A DNA stretch of 64,000 nt. Source: Oligoflexia bacterium. GTDB lineage: Bacteria > Bdellovibrionota_G > JALEGL01. The stretch is from assembly GCA_035326705.1 (NCBI GenBank), contig DAOLES010000001.1, positions 499,653 through 563,652 of the forward strand. The letters run 5' to 3'. Below the pieces are notes generated by a model that saw only the letters and a list, made by a program, of their open reading frames with translations, searched no databases and had not been told where the DNA came from. Numbering within the stretch: position 1 is the stretch's first letter; the number at the start of each line of letters is the position of its first letter. Below are positions 43,047 through 52,360 of this stretch, one piece after another. Made by a program: the position numbers and the translations under genes.

Positions 43047-45104
43047 CTATGCAATCATCGGTGCAATGACCAAAGATACAATAGACATCAATTTAATCAA
43101 GATGTTCATGGATGGGCCACTGGTATCTTTAAATGGATCACCTACAGTATCACCGACAACAGTTGCTTTATGGGCTTCTGAGCCTTTGCTCTCGCCTTCT
43201 ATTTCACCATTTTCAATGGCTTTTTTAGCATTATCCCAAGCTCCACCACCGTTAGACATAAACAAGGCCATCAACACGCCGGTTACAGTTGCACCGGCTA
43301 AAGTACCCCCTAAAGCTTCAGCCCCTAAACCAAAGCCAACAACCACAGGAGAAACCACGGCTACAAGACCAGGGACAATCATTTCTTTAAGTGCTGCACT
43401 TGTAGAAATTTCTACGCATCTTGCTGAGTCTGGTTTCACCCCTTCTTTACCTTCAAGCAATCCAGGGATTTCTCTAAACTGACGTCTGATTTCATCCACC
43501 ATGTATCCAGCAGCTCTACCCACACTTGTCATGGTATAGGCACCCACAAAGAAAGGTAAAACTCCTCCTAGCAATAAGCCAATCACAACTTTAGCATCCG
43601 TGATAGCAATAACAATGGCACCTTCACCTCGCATGGCTCTTACATAATCAATGCCTTGGGTGTAGGCTGCAAACAAAGCTAAGGCTGTTAAAGCAGCTGA
43701 ACCAATGGCAAAACCTTTACCTACGGCTGCTGTTGTATTTCCTAAAGCATCCAAACCATCTGTGATTTTTCTAACTTCTTTACCTAAGCCACTCATTTCT
43801 GAAATACCGCCGGCATTATCTGCAATTGGGCCATAAGCATCCACTGACATGGTTACACCCACAGTTGCAAGCATCCCCACTGCAGCTAGAGCAATTCCAT
43901 ATAGACCACCCAAGCTATTGGCAAAAAAGATGGCGATAGCAATTAAGATAATTGGCATCACACAGCTTTCAAGTCCCACTGCAAGACCAGCAATAATATT
44001 GGTTGCAGCTCCTGTTTTAGAAGCTTGCGCAATTCTACGTACCGGTGCAGCACTGGTATAATACTCAGTCACCAAACCAATACAAGTTCCAGCTATGGTT
44101 CCCACCAAAATTGCATAAAATAAGCCATTGCTGATAGGCAAACAGTTTACTATGAAGTAGCCTGCAATCAAAAATAAGCCTGCTGCAATAAAGGTTGAAT
44201 AACGCAAGGCTTTGGCTGGATCAGAATTCTTTAATACTTTAATTGAAGCAATACCTACCAAAGAAGACCCTAAACCTGCTAATGCTAACATCAAAGGTAA
44301 ACCCATCAGTGCGGATCTTAATACGCTTTCTTCAACACTGCTGCCATCTCCTAAGCTAACAAAAGCAGCACCAACAACCGTGGCTCCTAAAGCAATGGTG
44401 GCAATGATAGAACCCACATAAGACTCAAAAATATCTGCTCCCATACCAGCCACATCACCCACGTTGTCACCCACGTTATCCGCAATCACTCCAGGGTTTC
44501 TTGGATCATCTTCAGGTATGCCTGCTTCAACTTTACCCACAAGGTCAGCACCAACATCTGCGGCTTTGGTATAAATACCACCACCGACTCTTGCAAACAA
44601 TGCAATAGAGCTGGCACCCATAGAGAAACCATTAATCACTTGTGCTGTTTCAGGACTTCCATACATCCAAAACAAAATACCCACACCCAATAAACCTAAA
44701 GATGCAACGGATAGTCCCATGACCGAACCACCTAAGAATGCAACACTTAAGGCAGCTGCTTGACCACTGTCTTTAGCCGCAGCCGTTGTTCTTACGTTGG
44801 ATTTGGTTGCTGATTTCATACCAAAAAATCCAGCAAAAACTGAACACAGTGCGCCTGCAATAAATGATATGGCTGTGCTTGCGCCCAGCTTCCACGCCAT
44901 TAATGCAGCAACAACAACGACAAAGCCTGATAAAATTTGATACTCACGTTTTAAAAAAGCCATGGCACCATCTTCAATGGCCAAAGCAATTTCTTTCATA
45001 CGTTCAGTACCTGCTGATCTGCCTTTGATATTTAAATATATCAGGAAGGCCACAATTAATCCTGCAACACCTGCAATGGGGGTCGCCAATTTCAAAGTTT
45101 CCAT
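43047..45104 (-). CDS. hppA: Membrane-bound ion-translocating pyrophosphatase
   Basis: Hydrolyses pyrophosphate and pumps H+ and/or Na+ across the inner membrane. A 685-residue, about 16-helix protein with the pyrophosphate-binding DVGADLVGKVEAGIPEDDPR, the NPGVIADNVGDNVGDVAGMG segment, and the C-terminal GDTVGDPFKDTSGPSMNILI. The K+-determining site reads GNTTAAVGKG with Ala, not Lys, which marks the K+-dependent class that includes the Na+-pumping members. TTAGGAG precedes the ATG. A clear terminator follows. With NQR nearby this fits a sodium-based energy economy; which ion is pumped cannot be decided by eye. Confidence 0.97.
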   Translation of the reverse strand: METLKLATPIAGVAGLIVAFLIYLNIKGRSAGTERMKEIALAIEDGAMAFLKREYQILSGFVVVVAALMAWKLGASTAISFIAGALCSVFAGFFGMKSATKSNVRTTAAAKDSGQAAALSVAFLGGSVMGLSVASLGLLGVGILFWMYGSPETAQVINGFSMGASSIALFARVGGGIYTKAADVGADLVGKVEAGIPEDDPRNPGVIADNVGDNVGDVAGMGADIFESYVGSIIATIALGATVVGAAFVSLGDGSSVEESVLRSALMGLPLMLALAGLGSSLVGIASIKVLKNSDPAKALRYSTFIAAGLFLIAGYFIVNCLPISNGLFYAILVGTIAGTCIGLVTEYYTSAAPVRRIAQASKTGAATNIIAGLAVGLESCVMPIILIAIAIFFANSLGGLYGIALAAVGMLATVGVTMSVDAYGPIADNAGGISEMSGLGKEVRKITDGLDALGNTTAAVGKGFAIGSAALTALALFAAYTQGIDYVRAMRGEGAIVIAITDAKVVIGLLLGGVLPFFVGAYTMTSVGRAAGYMVDEIRRQFREIPGLLEGKEGVKPDSARCVEISTSAALKEMIVPGLVAVVSPVVVGFGLGAEALGGTLAGATVTGVLMALFMSNGGGAWDNAKKAIENGEIEGESKGSEAHKATVVGDTVGDPFKDTSGPSMNILIKLMSIVSLVIAPMIA

Positions 45105-45245
45105 GTTTTTTAAACTCCTAACCTAAAAAAAATGATGTTCGCAATTTTTGCTTCCATAACGGTGATACATAAAAAAATCAACTATCCATTGAAAATGATT
45201 ACACAATTTTTGACCATTACTCAGACATTGTATAAAAACAAGACC

Positions 45246-47366
45246 ATGAGAAAGTTTTTATATGTCTGTTTAAGCCTCTTTTTGTCTAGCCATGCTTTTG
45301 CACAGTCCCAGACTTCTCAACAGCAATTTAAAAATTTTTCTCACAGCAAAGCTCGTCTGATTACACAACATACAAGCATAGACCCTTTAGATTTACAATC
45401 ATCAAACTTGGCTTTTCAAATAAAACTAGACCCTCACTGGCATACCTATTGGAAAAACCCCGGAGATTCCGGTGCACCTGTCATTTTAAATTTTAGCAGC
45501 AATGCTGAAAACATTCAGTTTGGGGATATTTTATGGCCCAACCCTATTAGAATTGACACTCCCCCACTCACTTCTTACGCCTATGAAAATGAGGTTTCAC
45601 TCATTATCCCCATTACACTTTCAAAGCCTATTCCATCTGGGCAAACACTAAACATCAGTCTTAAGGCACAGTGGTTGGTCTGTAAAAAAGAGTGTGTTCC
45701 TGAGTTTGGACAATTTGAACTGAATATAAACAGCAATCAGGCCACAAAACTGAACTCTACCCCAGATATTGCGCAAGTTTTTAATGCATTTAATAAAACA
45801 AAGGCTCAAAACCTTGTTCAAAACTTTGAAATTAAAGATCAAGAGCAAAAAGCCACACTTACTTTTGATATGTCTGGCTTCACAAGCTCAGATAACCCTA
45901 ATCACTATGACTTTTTTGTAGAACAACCATCAAGCGTATCTTTTGCTAAACCTAAATTCAAACTTGATTCGGATAAAATAAGCATTGAGTTTAAAAAAGT
46001 GCAAGCCAAAACTGTTGATCAAATCAAAGGCTTACTACTGGTTGAAGATTCAAAAACACCCAACGCTAGCATGTACTATTCTATTGATACAAGTATCTCT
46101 ACTTCAGATCAAACAACAACATTCCCATCTATTAAGCGTAATTTAGCTCAACAAACAAAACAAAGTTTATGGCTCATGATACTTTTTGCTTTTATTGGAG
46201 GTGCCATCTTAAACCTTATGCCCTGTGTTTTTCCTATCATTTCTTTAAAGCTTATTTCTTTGGTTCATCATCAGCAAAGCTCAAAATATAACATTAGAAA
46301 AGACGCAGGACTATTTATTGCAGGATGCATACTATGCTTCCAAATCATTGCTTTAATTATCGTTAGCTTAAAACATATTGGTCTTTCTTTGGGGTGGGGC
46401 TTTCAACTGCAATCTCCTTGGTTTATTTTAATTTTATCGTTTGTGTTTTTAGTGCTGTCTCTTAGCTTTATAGACTTGATTCACTTTGAGCTACCCGGTT
46501 TATCAAAACTAGATCAGCAGTTAGGTAAGTTTAAAAACTTACAGTCTTTTTATACTGGTTTTTTAGCTGTACTGTTGGCTTCACCTTGCTCAGCTCCTTT
46601 TATGGGAGTGTCATTAGGATATGCTCTAACGCAAAGTGTTTTGTACATACTTGTTATTTTTCTTTTTTTAGGTTTAGGCTTTACCCTGCCCTATATATAT
46701 ATTTTTTTATGGCCAAAACATATCCCAACATTACCCAAAAGTGGCCCTTGGTTAACAACATTTAAACATATTTTATTTTTTCCAATGTTAGCCACTTTAA
46801 TTTGGCTAACTTGGCTCTATGGTCAATTGCAATCTATTCATCATATGTTCTGGTTGTTATTTTCATTGTTGTTTTTTGCTAGCATCATTTTCATATACAA
46901 ATTCAAGCATACCCTTGCCCGTGGATTTCTATACTTTGTTCTTGCTTTAAATATACTCATCGGTGGTTTTGCTTTTAATAAAAGTTTACCCAGCAAAAGA
47001 AATCTGACCACAAAGACTAAAAAAACCGATTCACTATGGTTAAACTTCAGTTCACAAACCTTACAAGATCATCTCAATCAAAATCATAATGTCTTTGTTG
47101 ATTTCACAGCAGACTGGTGTGTCACCTGTAAAGTAAATGAAAGCATAACCTTTAACAACTCACAAGTTAAAGACTTCATCAAAACCAACAATATAGTAAT
47201 GATCAAGGCTGACTGGACGCATTACGACCCCATGATAACTGACTTTTTAAAAAACTTTGATAGAGCAAGTGTTCCACTGTATATTTATTATCATCAAGGA
47301 AAAGATCCTATTATTTTGCCAGAGATTCTTACACCTAAAGTTTTTATGGACAGACTTGCAAAATAA
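45246..47366 (+). CDS. dsbD: Thiol:disulfide interchange protein DsbD
   Basis: Carries electrons from cytoplasmic thioredoxin to periplasmic thiols. A 706-residue protein with a signal peptide (FLYVCLSLFLSSHAFAQ), a periplasmic N-terminal domain (about 25-290) of the DsbD/ScsB-like type, and a membrane domain with the redox cysteines in MPCVFPIISLKLISL and LASPCSAPFMGVSLGYAL. The C-terminal thioredoxin domain has DWCVTCK. The start at 45246 gives the signal peptide; earlier in-frame ATGs do not. It is divergent from hppA and precedes a redoxin gene. Probably supports disulfide isomerisation and cytochrome c maturation with the CcmH-like protein. Confidence 0.92.
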   Translation: MRKFLYVCLSLFLSSHAFAQSQTSQQQFKNFSHSKARLITQHTSIDPLDLQSSNLAFQIKLDPHWHTYWKNPGDSGAPVILNFSSNAENIQFGDILWPNPIRIDTPPLTSYAYENEVSLIIPITLSKPIPSGQTLNISLKAQWLVCKKECVPEFGQFELNINSNQATKLNSTPDIAQVFNAFNKTKAQNLVQNFEIKDQEQKATLTFDMSGFTSSDNPNHYDFFVEQPSSVSFAKPKFKLDSDKISIEFKKVQAKTVDQIKGLLLVEDSKTPNASMYYSIDTSISTSDQTTTFPSIKRNLAQQTKQSLWLMILFAFIGGAILNLMPCVFPIISLKLISLVHHQQSSKYNIRKDAGLFIAGCILCFQIIALIIVSLKHIGLSLGWGFQLQSPWFILILSFVFLVLSLSFIDLIHFELPGLSKLDQQLGKFKNLQSFYTGFLAVLLASPCSAPFMGVSLGYALTQSVLYILVIFLFLGLGFTLPYIYIFLWPKHIPTLPKSGPWLTTFKHILFFPMLATLIWLTWLYGQLQSIHHMFWLLFSLLFFASIIFIYKFKHTLARGFLYFVLALNILIGGFAFNKSLPSKRNLTTKTKKTDSLWLNFSSQTLQDHLNQNHNVFVDFTADWCVTCKVNESITFNNSQVKDFIKTNNIVMIKADWTHYDPMITDFLKNFDRASVPLYIYYHQGKDPIILPEILTPKVFMDRLAK

Positions 47367-47407
47367 GATATGACTGATAATAAATTTTTGTAATGTGTCC
47401 CTTGTTT

Positions 47408-47429
47408 ATGGTTGGCTTTAGCTAACCAT
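47408..47429 (+). terminator. Stem-loop between dsbD and the redoxin gene
   Basis: ATGGTTGGC (47408-47416) and GCTAACCAT (47421-47429) form a 9-bp stem with one G-T pair and a TTTA loop. It lies 41 nt after dsbD and 33 nt before the next ATG. It may attenuate read-through; a T-run follows only after 13 nt. Confidence 0.4.
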
Positions 47430-47462
47430 ACATTCATTGCTATTTTTTGGAGGATAAAAAAC

Positions 47463-48107
47463 ATGTCTATAATTAAAACTACATTTTTTACCATTATAGC
47501 TCTTTGTTCATTGAGCTTTGCCGCCAACATTGGACAAGCTGCTCCTGCTTTTTCAGCTAAAGGGAGCGATGGAAAACAGTACAGCTTGGAAACTTTAAAA
47601 GGAAAATATGTTGTTTTAGAGTGGTTTAATCCATCTTGTCCTTACGTTAAAAAACATTACGAAAGCAAAAATTTGCCTGATATTCAAAGTGAAGCAAAAA
47701 GTAATAAAAAGTATCCTTTGGTTTGGCTAAGCGTAAGTTCTTCTTATCAAGAACATCCTGCCTATTTTAGTGCTGCTGAAGTAAAAAAGCTGCAATCAGA
47801 TTTTAATTCCAATGCGGATGCATTTATCATTGATGAGACTGGAGAAATTGGAAAAGCCTATGGTGCCACTGCCACGCCTCATATTTTTATTATTGACCCC
47901 AATGGTAAACTTATTTACCAAGGCGGTGTAGATGGTGGAAAAAATGCAAATTCTTTAAAACATTCATCTATTGAGTCTGCTGAGCATAAGTACCTTAAAG
48001 ATGTTTTATTCAATCATATCTTTGAGGGTAAAACCATAAACAGCAGCTTAAGTACTACCAGAGCCATTGGATGTTCTGTAAAATATAAACCTGAAATAAA
48101 AAGCTAA
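47463..48107 (+). CDS. Exported thioredoxin-fold redoxin (AhpC/TSA-like)
   Basis: A 214-residue protein with signal peptide (TTFFTIIALCSLSFAANIG). The thioredoxin fold has LEWFNPSCPYVKKHYESKNL, where a single Cys precedes PYVK. It also has EIGKAYGATATPHIFIIDP with the cis-Pro, and a C-terminal TTRAIGCSVKYK with a second Cys. It resembles the cytoplasmic redoxin at 22154, which keeps CNHC. The start follows GGAGG. Downstream of dsbD, which may reduce it; a periplasmic thiol peroxidase or reductase role is likely. Substrate unknown. Confidence 0.85.
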   Translation: MSIIKTTFFTIIALCSLSFAANIGQAAPAFSAKGSDGKQYSLETLKGKYVVLEWFNPSCPYVKKHYESKNLPDIQSEAKSNKKYPLVWLSVSSSYQEHPAYFSAAEVKKLQSDFNSNADAFIIDETGEIGKAYGATATPHIFIIDPNGKLIYQGGVDGGKNANSLKHSSIESAEHKYLKDVLFNHIFEGKTINSSLSTTRAIGCSVKYKPEIKS

Positions 48108-48132
48108 TCTATTTGTTGCATAGGCCAATTCA

Positions 48133-49497
48133 ATGCATCAATTTACTTTTTTTGCTCCTCTGGTTATTTATTTTTTAATTTTGTTTTCTGGCTTCTTTTT
48201 TTTAAAAAGAACAAAAAATATAAGCGATAAAAGTTATTTTCTTGCGGACAGAAGCATCGGTCTCTTGCCATCCGTCTTATCTGTAGTTGCCACTGAAACC
48301 TCTGTTGCAACCATTTTAATCTTTCCTGCAGTGGGCATGAGCTCTGGCTACCAATTGGCTTGGTTGGGCATTGGTTATATCATTGGGCGCTGGTTGGTGG
48401 CTTACTTTTATCTGCAAAAACTCTATGAACCCCATAAACTCTCAATTTATCAAACCATTTGTGGTGATAATGTCAGTGCAAAAAAAGTCCTCAGTGGTGC
48501 CTACTTGCTCGCAAAATTTGTATCCAGTGGTGTACGTTTTTTTATGGCTGGCTATGCCCTTAACCAACTCTTTGACATCCCTGTAAGCACTTGTCTTCTC
48601 ATTATTACACTTATTGTTGGCCTTTATAGTTTATTAGGCGGTTTACAGGCTGTGGTTTTTACCGATCAAATTCAAGCCTATATCATTCTACTCATGGGGG
48701 TCTTTCTCTGTTTTCATTTTATCCAATCTTACTCAATTGAAAACTGGTTAGTAGGTAGCTCATGGATAAACACACAAGCAAATCATAGCAACGCTATGTA
48801 TTTTATCTCTTTACTGATTGGTGGGATGATTATACCCATTGGCAGTCATGGGGCAGATCAAGATCTCAATCAAAGAGTCTTGGCCGTTAAAAGCTTGTCA
48901 GCTGCCAAAAAAGCCATGGTTTTATCTGGTGTAGGAGCAACTGTTGTCATTGTTCTCTATTTAACTGTAGGAATTTTGCTAAAACAAGCTCAAATCAACG
49001 GTTTAGATGCCAAATCACCCTTGGTCAGTTATATGATGACCATTAACAATCCCCTATTTCTTGGCTGTTTCGCTGTTTTGGTTTTTGCTGCCGCTATGTC
49101 AACTTTGGACTCAGCCATAAACTCTACAGGAGCAATATGGAAGTCTGTTTTTGCCAGCAATTTGTCAGGCAAATACTGGTCATTTTTGTCTTTGGTCTGT
49201 TTGTTTGCCTTTGCACTTTTGTTTATTCAAATCAATAAACACGCCAAAGACTTCTTAAGCTTGGCCATGGGGTCAATGAATTACATCAATGGCGGTCTCA
49301 TAGGGGTACTGAGCTTATATGTCTTTTTAAAACGTCCTGTAAGTACCACAATGATTATTGCCGCCTTATTGGGTGGTTTTTTAAGTACCGTATTTGCTAA
49401 TTTTTACATCAAGCCAGCTTTAGCCTGGTCTTGGACCATTGTTTTGTCTTCAAGCCTTGCCTTTGCACTTGGCTTTTTATTTGCAAAAAAAACTTAG
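48133..49497 (+). CDS. Sodium:solute symporter family transporter
   Basis: A 454-residue, about 13-helix inner-membrane protein of the SSS family. It opens with a helix (FFAPLVIYFLILFSGFFFL), then SDKSYFLADRSIGLLPSVLS, TSVATILIFPAVGMSSGYQL, GLYSLLGGLQAVVFTDQIQA and GADQDLNQRVLAVKSLSAAK, the family's core Na+-site and signature regions. These transporters take up sugars, amino acids, organic ions or vitamins with Na+. The substrate cannot be read from the sequence. Follows the redoxin gene by 25 nt. Confidence 0.88.
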   Translation: MHQFTFFAPLVIYFLILFSGFFFLKRTKNISDKSYFLADRSIGLLPSVLSVVATETSVATILIFPAVGMSSGYQLAWLGIGYIIGRWLVAYFYLQKLYEPHKLSIYQTICGDNVSAKKVLSGAYLLAKFVSSGVRFFMAGYALNQLFDIPVSTCLLIITLIVGLYSLLGGLQAVVFTDQIQAYIILLMGVFLCFHFIQSYSIENWLVGSSWINTQANHSNAMYFISLLIGGMIIPIGSHGADQDLNQRVLAVKSLSAAKKAMVLSGVGATVVIVLYLTVGILLKQAQINGLDAKSPLVSYMMTINNPLFLGCFAVLVFAAAMSTLDSAINSTGAIWKSVFASNLSGKYWSFLSLVCLFAFALLFIQINKHAKDFLSLAMGSMNYINGGLIGVLSLYVFLKRPVSTTMIIAALLGGFLSTVFANFYIKPALAWSWTIVLSSSLAFALGFLFAKKT

Positions 49498-49659
49498 TGC
49501 AAAACTTAAAACAATCCCAGCGACCCTCGCCAATGACACAGTATACGCCGGCGACAGTGCGGTTCTTATGTGCCCAATAAAAACCCTCAAATGACTAAAA
49601 TAATATTGAAAAAATAAATAAATCCATTAGAAGGGACTCAGAATTATAACTTAATAAAA

Positions 49660-49725
49660 AAACAGTCTTTATACACTGTTTAATTGCTTTAAAAGTTATG
49701 TAAATAGAGAGCTTTATCCTCTCTA
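49660..49725 (+). promoter_or_regulatory. Paired hairpins in the nqr operon leader
   Basis: Two perfect 7-bp stems lie just upstream of nqrA: AAACAGT/ACTGTTT (49660-49681) and TAGAGAG/CTCTCTA (49705-49725). Both have loops beginning CTTTAT. The second ends 20 nt before the GTG start and abuts the ribosome-binding site GAGGTAGG. The repeated loop suggests a designed leader or protein-binding site. The rest of the gap 49498-49745 is AT-rich, with a short GC-rich patch near 49510-49580 and no coding potential. Confidence 0.4.
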
Positions 49726-49745
49726 GCATGAGGTAGGTATACACA

Positions 49746-51107
49746 GTGAAAACAATTAAGATCTCAAAAGGTATTAAACTTCCCATCACCGGTGAAGTTG
49801 CATCAAATGAAATTTATGACCTTAGTACACATGCAAAAGATTTTGCTATTTTAGGTCCTGACTACAACGGCATGAAGCCTACTATTTTAACAAAAGTTGG
49901 CGAAACAGTTAAAGTTGGACAGGTTGTTTTTGAAGACAAAAAAAATCCTGGTGTAGTTTTTACCAGTCCCGTGGCCGGTACAATTAAATCAATCAATCGT
50001 GGTGAAAAGCGTACTTTTCAATCCATGGTCATTGAAAAAAACTCTGAGCAAAGTCATGTTGAGTTTGAAAACTATAAAAATAGTTTTTCTAATGGTGATT
50101 TTACAGCTCAAGAAATACAAAACTTAATGCAAGAGTCTGGTCTATGGACTGCTTTGAGAACTCGTCCTTATTCTAAAACTCCTCAAATTAATGCCAAACC
50201 TAAAGCTTTATTCATTACTGCTATAGACTCAAATCCTTTAGCCCCTTATCCCAATAAAATTATTGCTAAATATCAAAAAGATTTTGACCTTGGTTTAAAA
50301 GCAATCAGCTTATTAACACCAAAAGTTTTTCTTTGTGTAGCCAATCAACATGTTCAGTATAATAATCTACCTGACAACTGTGAAGCTTTTTGTTTTGAAG
50401 GACCTCATCCATCTGGGCTGGTTGGAACACATATTCACTATTTAGCGCCAGCAGACAAAGACCATGAAGTTTGGCATATAGGTTACCAAGACCTTATTGC
50501 TTTAGGAAAACTTCTTGCTACTGGACAATCATGGACACAAAGAGTGATCAGCATTGCCGGCTCAGAAGTTAAAGTTCCTAAGTTAGCATTGGTCACACTT
50601 GGGGCCAATATTCTACAAACCGTTGAAGGCAGTATAAAAGATATTTCAAAAACAAGTTTACGTTCTGGTTCAGTTTTTTCTGGTCGTAATCAAGATGAAA
50701 TTTTTAATTACTTAGGAAGGTATCACTTACAAATCACTGCCTTAAAAGATGATACCCAGAGAGAACTACTAGGATGGCAAGGCCCTGGATTTGATAAGTT
50801 TTCAGTTAAAAACTTATTCTTATCAAAAATGATTCCTTTTATTAAATTTCCTTTCAGTAACTCTACGCATGGCAGCCCACGTGCAATTGTGCCTACAGGT
50901 GCTTTTGAGAGCGTATTCCCTCTCAATATTTTACCTGTTCCATTATTAAAAGCACTGTGCATGCATGATATTGAAAATGCAGAACAATTGGGTTGTATTG
51001 AACTCGATGAAGAAGATCTTGCCTTATGTACTTTTGTTTGTTCAGGTAAAAAAGACTACGGCCCCATGTTAAGAAACATTCTTACAGATTTAGAGAAAGG
51101 TTTATAA
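49746..51107 (+). CDS. nqrA: Na+-translocating NADH:quinone reductase subunit A
   Basis: Cytoplasmic, quinone-site subunit of the six-subunit NQR. A 453-residue protein (typical length) opening MKTIKISKGIKLPITGEVAS, with GEKRTFQSMVIEKNS, HPSGLVGTHIHYLAPA and FVCSGKKDYGPMLRNILTDL. The start is GTG at 49746, following GAGGTAGG. The last base of its stop overlaps the first base of nqrB. First gene of a full nqrABCDEF operon, with paired hairpins in its leader. Confidence 0.97.
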   Translation: MKTIKISKGIKLPITGEVASNEIYDLSTHAKDFAILGPDYNGMKPTILTKVGETVKVGQVVFEDKKNPGVVFTSPVAGTIKSINRGEKRTFQSMVIEKNSEQSHVEFENYKNSFSNGDFTAQEIQNLMQESGLWTALRTRPYSKTPQINAKPKALFITAIDSNPLAPYPNKIIAKYQKDFDLGLKAISLLTPKVFLCVANQHVQYNNLPDNCEAFCFEGPHPSGLVGTHIHYLAPADKDHEVWHIGYQDLIALGKLLATGQSWTQRVISIAGSEVKVPKLALVTLGANILQTVEGSIKDISKTSLRSGSVFSGRNQDEIFNYLGRYHLQITALKDDTQRELLGWQGPGFDKFSVKNLFLSKMIPFIKFPFSNSTHGSPRAIVPTGAFESVFPLNILPVPLLKALCMHDIENAEQLGCIELDEEDLALCTFVCSGKKDYGPMLRNILTDLEKGL

Positions 51108-52360
51108 TGAAACTTTTACGCAACAGTTTGGATAAAATTGGTACCCACTTTCATAAAGGTGGGAAATTAGAAAAACTTTACCCTTTGTATGAAGCGCTTG
51201 ATACTTTCTTGTATACACCAGGAGAAACCACACATGGAAGTGTTCAAGTTAGAGATGCCATGGACCTTAAGCGAGTTATGGGAACCGTTGGCTTGGCTTT
51301 GATGCCTTGCATACTGTTTGCTTGTTACAATACTGGCTTGCAAGCCAATTTAGCCATGGAAGCCATGGGCTTAATGGCTAAAAATGACTGGCGTGGATCC
51401 ATTTTATCTTGTTTTGGTTTAGGTTATGACCCAACAAACATTATTGATTGTTTTGTGCACGGTCTACTCTACTTTGGTCCTATATTTTTAGTCAGTAATA
51501 TGGCTGGAGGTTTGTGTGAAGCCGTTTTTGCTATCATCAGAAAGCATGAAATCAACGAAGGCTTCTTGGTTACAGGTCTTTTGTATCCTTTAACTCTTCC
51601 AGCAACCATTCCTTTGTGGCAAGCTGCTGTTGGAATCATCTTTGCTGTTATTATAGGTAAGGAAGTTTTTGGCGGTACTGGCAAGAATTTTCTTAACCCA
51701 GCATTAACTGGTAGGGCATTTTTATATTTTGCCTATCCTGCGCAAATCAGTGGTGATGCGGTTTGGACAGCTGTTGATGGTTTCTCTGGTGCAACTGCTT
51801 TAGGTTTAGGAGCCATTGGTGGTTTTGATGCTATTCATGAAAGTGTAAGCTGGATGAATTCATTTTTAGGTCTTATCCAAGGTTCAATGGGAGAAACCTC
51901 TGTTGTAGCTGTCTTATTTGGCGCCGGTGTTTTAATCTTCACAGGTGTTGGGTCATGGCGCATCATGCTTTCTACAGTTATTGGTCTGTTGAGTTTTTCA
52001 GCTTTATTGTATGGTATTGGCAGTGAAAGCAACCCTATGTTTTCTGTGCCTCCACATTGGCATCTGGTAATTGGCGGCTTTGCATTTGCAACAGTGTTTA
52101 TGGCAACCGATCCAGTATCAGCCCCTATGAATACGTCAGCCAAGTGGGCTTATGGTTTCCTTATTGGCTTTATGACCGTTCTTATAAGAGTGATTAACCC
52201 AGCTTTTCCTGAAGGGGTCATGTTGGCTATTTTATTTGCCAACGTTTTTGCGCCAGTGATGGATTATCTGGTTATTTCAAAAAATATAAAATTACGTCAA
52301 AAAAGAAAACAAGACTTATGGAGCGCCCTTGATTCAAGCTCAAAAAGGAGTGCAGCGTGA
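51107..52360 (+). CDS. nqrB: Na+-translocating NADH:quinone reductase subunit B
   Basis: Membrane subunit that carries a covalent FMN and riboflavin and lines the Na+ path. A 417-residue, about 10-helix protein: GKEVFGGTGKNFLNPALTGR and the flavinylation motif DGFSGAT with FMN-acceptor Thr230. Homologous to RnfD and similar to NqrE/NqrD partner sets. It overlaps nqrC by 4 nt (GTGA). FMN attachment requires ApbE, which is encoded downstream. Length typical. Confidence 0.97.
   Translation: MKLLRNSLDKIGTHFHKGGKLEKLYPLYEALDTFLYTPGETTHGSVQVRDAMDLKRVMGTVGLALMPCILFACYNTGLQANLAMEAMGLMAKNDWRGSILSCFGLGYDPTNIIDCFVHGLLYFGPIFLVSNMAGGLCEAVFAIIRKHEINEGFLVTGLLYPLTLPATIPLWQAAVGIIFAVIIGKEVFGGTGKNFLNPALTGRAFLYFAYPAQISGDAVWTAVDGFSGATALGLGAIGGFDAIHESVSWMNSFLGLIQGSMGETSVVAVLFGAGVLIFTGVGSWRIMLSTVIGLLSFSALLYGIGSESNPMFSVPPHWHLVIGGFAFATVFMATDPVSAPMNTSAKWAYGFLIGFMTVLIRVINPAFPEGVMLAILFANVFAPVMDYLVISKNIKLRQKRKQDLWSALDSSSKRSAA

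Noticed and set aside
43066..43482. Long plus-strand frame inside hppA
   Set aside because: It is a shadow of a clearly conserved pyrophosphatase gene on the other strand.
45210..45236. TTGACC...TATAAA promoter before dsbD
   Set aside because: The spacer is 15 bp and the -10 is only 9 nt before the ATG, leaving no room for a leader.
49510..49580. GC-rich patch possibly a gene remnant before nqrA
   Set aside because: No frame gives a recognisable peptide or supported start; too short to claim anything.
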